Positions 21,801 through 25,105 of a DNA stretch of 25,105 nt are shown here, piece after piece; within the stretch, counting starts at the first letter, position 1; each line of letters starts with the position of its first letter. The notes under the pieces are model-generated. The model was not told where the DNA came from. It saw nothing but the letters and a program-made list of their open reading frames with translations, and did not search any database. The position numbers and the translations under genes are program-made. Source of the stretch: an uncultured Angelakisella sp. (GTDB lineage: Bacteria; Bacillota; Clostridia; Oscillospirales; Ruminococcaceae); NCBI GenBank assembly GCA_904420255.1, contig CAJFUT010000028.1, positions 1 to 25,105 of the forward strand, given 5' to 3'.

Positions 21801-22523
21801 TTACTGGTTCTCATAGACATAACCGATGGCCGAAAGGGCGTAGAGGGGGGCGGTTTCGCACCGGAGGATCCGGGGGCCCAGGGTGCAGACCCGAAGGCCG
21901 GCATTTCGGGCGGCCTGGGCCTCCGCCGGGTCGAAGCCCCCCTCCGGCCCCACCATCAGGGCGATGGAGCCGGGCCGGGCGCTCAGGGCCTTTCCCAGGG
22001 GCTCCCCGCCCCCCTCATAGAAAAACAGGGGGCAGGCCGCCCGGGCCATTTCCGCCAGCGCCGCCGGGAAATCCAGCAGCGGGGCCACCTGGGGGACCAC
22101 CCCCCGGCCGGACTGCTTGGCGGCCTCCAGGGCGATCTTCTGGAGGCGCTCCCGCTTTTTCTCCACGGCCCGGCTGTCGGGGCGGGAAACGCACCGCTGG
22201 GTCAGCACCGGGACGATCTCCGCCGCCCCCAGCTCCACCGCCTTCTGGACGATCAGCTCCAGCTTATCCCCCTTGGGAAGGGCCTGGTAAAGGGACACCC
22301 GGCAGGGGAGCTCCCCACGGCTGGGGCGGCGCTCCACCACCCGGAGGGTGAGGGTATCCCCCTCCACGGCGGCCACGGCGCAGAGGCACTCGGCCCCCCT
22401 GCCGTCGCAGAGCTCCAGCTCCTCCCCCACCCTGCAGCGGAGGCTTTTGGCGGCGTGGCGGCCGTCCTCCCCGGAAAGGGTCAGCACATCCCCCGAAAGG
22501 TCGGGGACAAAAAATCTTGGCAT
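21801..22523 (-). CDS. rsmE: 16S rRNA (uracil1498-N3)-methyltransferase
   Basis: A 240-aa SPOUT-type enzyme that methylates U1498 of 16S rRNA using S-adenosylmethionine. An N-terminal PUA-like domain (MPRFFVP, GEDGRHAAKSLRCRVGEE) is followed by the knotted SAM-binding domain with VGPEGGF (191-197) and LGPRILRCETA (215-225); the family usually has ILRTETA, so C222 is a mild variant. KGDKLELIVQKAVELGAAEI (84-103) is also typical. The ATG at 22523 has GGAGG just upstream. prmA precedes it, a common pairing in Firmicutes, but here 144 nt separate them instead of the usual few bases, and I see no gene or clear signal in that gap. Confidence 0.96.
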   Translation of the reverse strand: MPRFFVPDLSGDVLTLSGEDGRHAAKSLRCRVGEELELCDGRGAECLCAVAAVEGDTLTLRVVERRPSRGELPCRVSLYQALPKGDKLELIVQKAVELGAAEIVPVLTQRCVSRPDSRAVEKKRERLQKIALEAAKQSGRGVVPQVAPLLDFPAALAEMARAACPLFFYEGGGEPLGKALSARPGSIALMVGPEGGFDPAEAQAARNAGLRVCTLGPRILRCETAPLYALSAIGYVYENQ

Positions 22524-22667
22524 TTTTCCTCCTTCAACGACGTTAGCCGCGGCCTGGGCAGCGAAAGCTTGTGCGCCGCGCAGCTTGGGGTCCAAGAAGC
22601 GCTATGACTCAGCCCACCAAAGCGTCTTCTGAATCCCAAGTGGTATGCTCAGGGAGCGGGGCACAGA

Positions 22668-23627
22668 CTAGCGCCTTTGGAAGTCTTCTCTAACGGACGC
22701 AAAAAGAGCACACCAGCCCTCCGCTTCCCGGGTTTCCAGGATTTCCAGGCCCTGGGCCCGGAGGGCGGCCTCCACATCCTCCCGCCGGGGGAGGATGATG
22801 CCGGAGCAGACCGCCCGGCCGCCGGGCTTCAAATACCGGGGGAAGGCGGGGGCCAGGGCGATGATGACGTCCGCCACAATGTTGGCGGCGATGATGTCGA
22901 AGCCCTCTCCCAGCTCCCGGGCCAGGCCGGGGTCGTGGACCAGGTCCCCGCAGAGGGGGCGGAAGCGGTCCGGCCCGATGCCGTTGAGGGCGGCGTTCTC
23001 CCCGGCGGTGCGCACCGCCACCGGGTCGATGTCCACCCCCACCGCCTCCCGGGCCCCCAGGAGGATGGCGGCGATGGAAAGGATGCCGCTGCCGGTGCCC
23101 ATATCCAGCACCCGGCAGCCGGGGGATACCGTTTCCTCCAGCAGCTGGGCGCAGAGGCGGGTGGTGTGGTGGGTGCCGGTGCCGAAGGCCATGCCGGGGT
23201 CCAGCCGCATCACCAGCTCCCCCTCCCCGGGGGAATATTCCTCCCAGGTGGGGCAGACCACCAGCCGCTTCCCCAGAGGGGTGGGGTGGTAGTATTTCTT
23301 CCAGGCGGTGGCCCATTCCTCCTCCCGCACCGGGGCGGTATCCACCCGGTGGGGAATCCCCTCCTGCTCCAGCCGGGCGCAGAGATAGGCCACCGCCTCG
23401 GCGGGGCTCTCCTCCGGGCTGATGTACAGGTGGATCACCGCCTCCTCCCGGCTGCGGCGGAGCAGCTCCTCGTCGATGAGGTCGATGTGGGCGATTTTGG
23501 GGACCTCCTCCAGCAGGTCGGAATAGTCCTCAATATAGATGCCGTAGGGCACCACCATCTGGGCGATGGCCTCGGCGGTCTCCGAATCTTTGATGGGCAC
23601 AGTGACCCTTACCTCAGTCCAGTCCAT
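22668..23627 (-). CDS. prmA: Ribosomal protein L11 methyltransferase
   Basis: A 319-aa SAM-dependent enzyme that trimethylates ribosomal protein L11. The N-terminal recognition domain begins MDWTEVRVTVP. The catalytic domain has DPGMAFGTGTHHTT (143-156), VLDMGTGSGILSIAA (173-187), GVDIDPVAVRTAGENA and IAANIVADVI, all PrmA hallmarks. The ATG at 23627 follows AAAGGAGGAAA; longer in-frame extensions would overlap the phosphatase gene. It lies 13 nt after the HAD phosphatase and upstream of rsmE in the same orientation. Its presence is of housekeeping type and helps identify the strand and core nature of this part of the window. Confidence 0.97.
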   Translation of the reverse strand: MDWTEVRVTVPIKDSETAEAIAQMVVPYGIYIEDYSDLLEEVPKIAHIDLIDEELLRRSREEAVIHLYISPEESPAEAVAYLCARLEQEGIPHRVDTAPVREEEWATAWKKYYHPTPLGKRLVVCPTWEEYSPGEGELVMRLDPGMAFGTGTHHTTRLCAQLLEETVSPGCRVLDMGTGSGILSIAAILLGAREAVGVDIDPVAVRTAGENAALNGIGPDRFRPLCGDLVHDPGLARELGEGFDIIAANIVADVIIALAPAFPRYLKPGGRAVCSGIILPRREDVEAALRAQGLEILETREAEGWCALFASVREDFQRR

Positions 23628-23640
23628 GAGTTTCCTCCTT

Positions 23641-24309
23641 TCAGCCTTCCCGGGGGAGGGAGCGGCGGATGAATTCCCCCAGCGCCTCCGGGCTTTCCGC
23701 CACAAAGACGGGGTCCAGGCCGTCCATGCTCCCCGGCTCCCCGAAGCCGAAGCCATAGGCCGCGGCGGCGAAATCCACCCCCGCCTCTAGGGCTCCCACC
23801 CCGTCGTACCGGCTGTCCCCCAGCATCACCGCCGAGGCCGGGTCCTCCCAGCCCAGCTCCCCCATGGCCTGGCGGATCAGGTCCGCCTTGGAGGGGTGCT
23901 GGTCGGTGCCCGCCGCCACGGCGGCAAAGCGGTCCCCCAGGCCGAATGCCTTCAGGGAGAGGGCAGCCATTTCATGGTGCTTCAGGGTGGCCACGGCGGC
24001 AACGCACCCGGCGGCTTCGATGGCGTCCAGGGCCTCCAGGATGCCCGGATACACCCGGCCCTCCCGGAACCCCGTCACCCCATACCGCTCCCGGTAGACG
24101 TCCACCATCCGCCGGGCCTGGGCCGGGTCCGCCCCGTAATATTTCATGAAGGAATCCTCCAGGGGCGGCCCGATGAACCGCCGCAGGGTTTCCTCCGGCA
24201 GGGGGGAGAGGCCCAGCCTCTGCTCCACATGGCGCACCGAGGCCATGATCCCCGGGGAGGTGTCCACCAGGGTGCCGTCCAGGTCAAAGAGAAACAGGCG
24301 GTAGCTCAC
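23641..24309 (-). CDS. HAD-family phosphatase (phosphoglycolate phosphatase/PpaX-like)
   Basis: A 222-aa HAD hydrolase. Motif I is FDLDGTLVDTSPG with nucleophile D9 and acid D11, motif II is T108 with K110 nearby (VATLKHH), motif III is K141 (HPSKADLI), and motif IV is VMLGDSRYD with D165. The helical cap between motifs I and II (about 20-85) marks the Gph/PpaX-like subgroup, which acts on small phosphates such as phosphoglycolate or pyrophosphate. The GTG start at 24309 overlaps the flavodoxin stop by 4 nt (GTGA), so translation is coupled; GGTGGGGG upstream is the binding site. The real substrate cannot be told. Confidence 0.9.
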   Translation of the reverse strand: MSYRLFLFDLDGTLVDTSPGIMASVRHVEQRLGLSPLPEETLRRFIGPPLEDSFMKYYGADPAQARRMVDVYRERYGVTGFREGRVYPGILEALDAIEAAGCVAAVATLKHHEMAALSLKAFGLGDRFAAVAAGTDQHPSKADLIRQAMGELGWEDPASAVMLGDSRYDGVGALEAGVDFAAAAYGFGFGEPGSMDGLDPVFVAESPEALGEFIRRSLPREG

Positions 24310-24914
24310 TTTTCCCCCACCTTTCCGGCGATGATGCCCATGGCGTAGGCGCAGTAGCTGCGGATGGCTTCCTTTTCCCCTTCTTCCAGCCGGTGGTCGG
24401 AATTGTCCCCGGACCAGTGGACCACGCCGTAGGCGGGCTGCACCGTGCCGGAAACGGTGGAGGGCACCGAAAGGATGCACATTCCCATGTGCATGGCGAA
24501 GTGGCAGAGGGCCTGGAGGCAGATATCGGCGCCCCCCTGGGGGGTGCCGGCGCTGGCGAAGCCCCCGAAGAACTTCCCGGCCAGCCGGGCCTCCACCCAG
24601 TAGTCCACAAAGCTGTCCATAAAGGCCTTCACCGGGGCGGACACATTGCCGAAATAGGTGGGGCTCCCCAGAAAGAGGGCGTCGCAGTCCAGCACCGGGG
24701 CAGGGCTCCGGAGCAGCTCCACCCGGAGGATCTCCTCCTTGTACTCCCGGGAGGCGGGGAAGGCGTCGGCGGTGACGGCGTAGTTGGGATCCGGCAGGCG
24801 GTAAAACTCCACCCAGGCTCCCAGCCCCTCCAGGGCGTCCCGGTATTCCCGGGCCATGAGGTAGGTGTTGGCACAGACGCTGTGGAACACGACGGCGATT
24901 TTCGGCCGGCTCAT
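24306..24914 (-). CDS. WrbA-like flavodoxin-family protein (NAD(P)H:quinone reductase type)
   Basis: A 202-aa flavodoxin-fold protein. The N-terminal FMN-phosphate loop is VVFHSVCANTYLMA (8-21), where WrbA-like proteins have YSxxGNT. The isoalloxazine-contacting stretch LFLGSPTYFGNVSAPVKAF follows, and GGFASAGTPQGGADI is the WrbA/Lot6-like second flavin loop. Such proteins reduce quinones or nitroaromatics by two electrons, or serve as electron carriers. The ATG at 24914 follows AAAAGGAGG. It is the first gene of the - strand cluster that continues through HAD, prmA and rsmE. The Gly-to-Ala change in the first loop is unusual. Specific activity is unknown. Confidence 0.85.
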   Translation of the reverse strand: MSRPKIAVVFHSVCANTYLMAREYRDALEGLGAWVEFYRLPDPNYAVTADAFPASREYKEEILRVELLRSPAPVLDCDALFLGSPTYFGNVSAPVKAFMDSFVDYWVEARLAGKFFGGFASAGTPQGGADICLQALCHFAMHMGMCILSVPSTVSGTVQPAYGVVHWSGDNSDHRLEEGEKEAIRSYCAYAMGIIAGKVGEK

Positions 24915-25105
24915 AGGCAACCTCCTTTTGTCGTTGGGCCCCGCCCCTGGGGGGCAGGCCCGTTTTCTGTCATTTCCCACGGCAGCACGGCCCGGAGGAG
25001 CCGCGCTGCCCGCCATGGTTTTCGCCTCCCGGCGCGGCCGGGAAGGAAAACGGCTTTGGAGCTATTATAGCATAGTCCCGGGGAAAAAGCACCTGTCCCC
25101 GGGAA
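24915..25105 (-). promoter_or_regulatory. Promoter and hairpin-rich leader of the flavodoxin operon
   Basis: On the - strand an extended -10 TGCTATAAT (25072-25064) precedes a leader of about 145 nt; no good -35 is visible. The leader has two GC-rich stems: GCAGC-CGGC/GCCG-GCTGC (about 24982-25009) and GGGCC-GCCCC/GGGGC-GGCCC (about 24934-24963). Neither has a T run. Confidence 0.5.

Noticed and set aside
18278..22351. Three long + strand open frames (about 430-450 aa each)
   Set aside because: They are antisense to the FAD oxidoreductase, ABC ATPase, carboxypeptidase and rsmE. They are rich in Pro, Gly, His and Gly-Val repeats, typical shadows of GC-rich genes.

Overview
The window looks like a chromosomal segment from a spore-forming, anaerobic, high-GC member of the Clostridia, probably an Oscillospiraceae-type gut bacterium. 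This rests on strong AGGAGG-type ribosome binding sites, use of TTG and GTG starts, a DUF4321 gene, a collagen-like exosporium-type gene and Clostridia-style gene neighbourhoods. The organism is inferred from gene content, not from any rRNA.

Left part (1-4230, + strand): dusB, a DUF4321 membrane protein and an orphan BtuF/FhuD-like lipoprotein lie head to tail. A long imperfect hairpin then precedes two overlapping small genes of unknown function that share a short helical motif. A collagen-like protein with 48 uninterrupted Gly-X-Y triplets follows, with a sigma-K-like promoter in front.

Central part (4249-15535) is the interesting region. A FadR-type GntR regulator is followed by a + strand operon: an MmgE/PrpD-family enzyme, the alpha and beta subunits of a class I fumarase-like Fe-S hydro-lyase, and class II fumarase fumC. 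Facing it is a lower-GC - strand operon: TRAP fused permease, TAXI binding protein, M14-type zinc deacylase and MalY/PatB-type PLP enzyme. A perfect palindrome TGGTATACCA lies in front of both operons. A near-copy lies just after gntR and another just upstream of the TRAP ribosome binding site. I read this as one regulon: uptake of an N-acylated, carboxylate-bearing amino-acid conjugate, deacylation, PLP-dependent elimination or transamination, and channelling of a C4 acid to fumarate and malate. The substrate is unknown. ridA follows at 16213 with a consensus promoter and a structured leader.

Right part: 16600-17460 is non-coding, with strong terminators, three tandem copies (and a fourth diverged one) of a tRNA 3'-flank/terminator unit, a hairpin-dense block and tRNA-Val(CAC) on the - strand. 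An Fe/Mn superoxide dismutase reads rightward. From 25.1 kb down to 18.3 kb a - strand cluster carries a WrbA-like flavodoxin, a HAD phosphatase, prmA, rsmE, a VanY-type carboxypeptidase, an orphan ABC ATPase and a GlpA-like FAD oxidoreductase with a BFD-type Fe-S tail.
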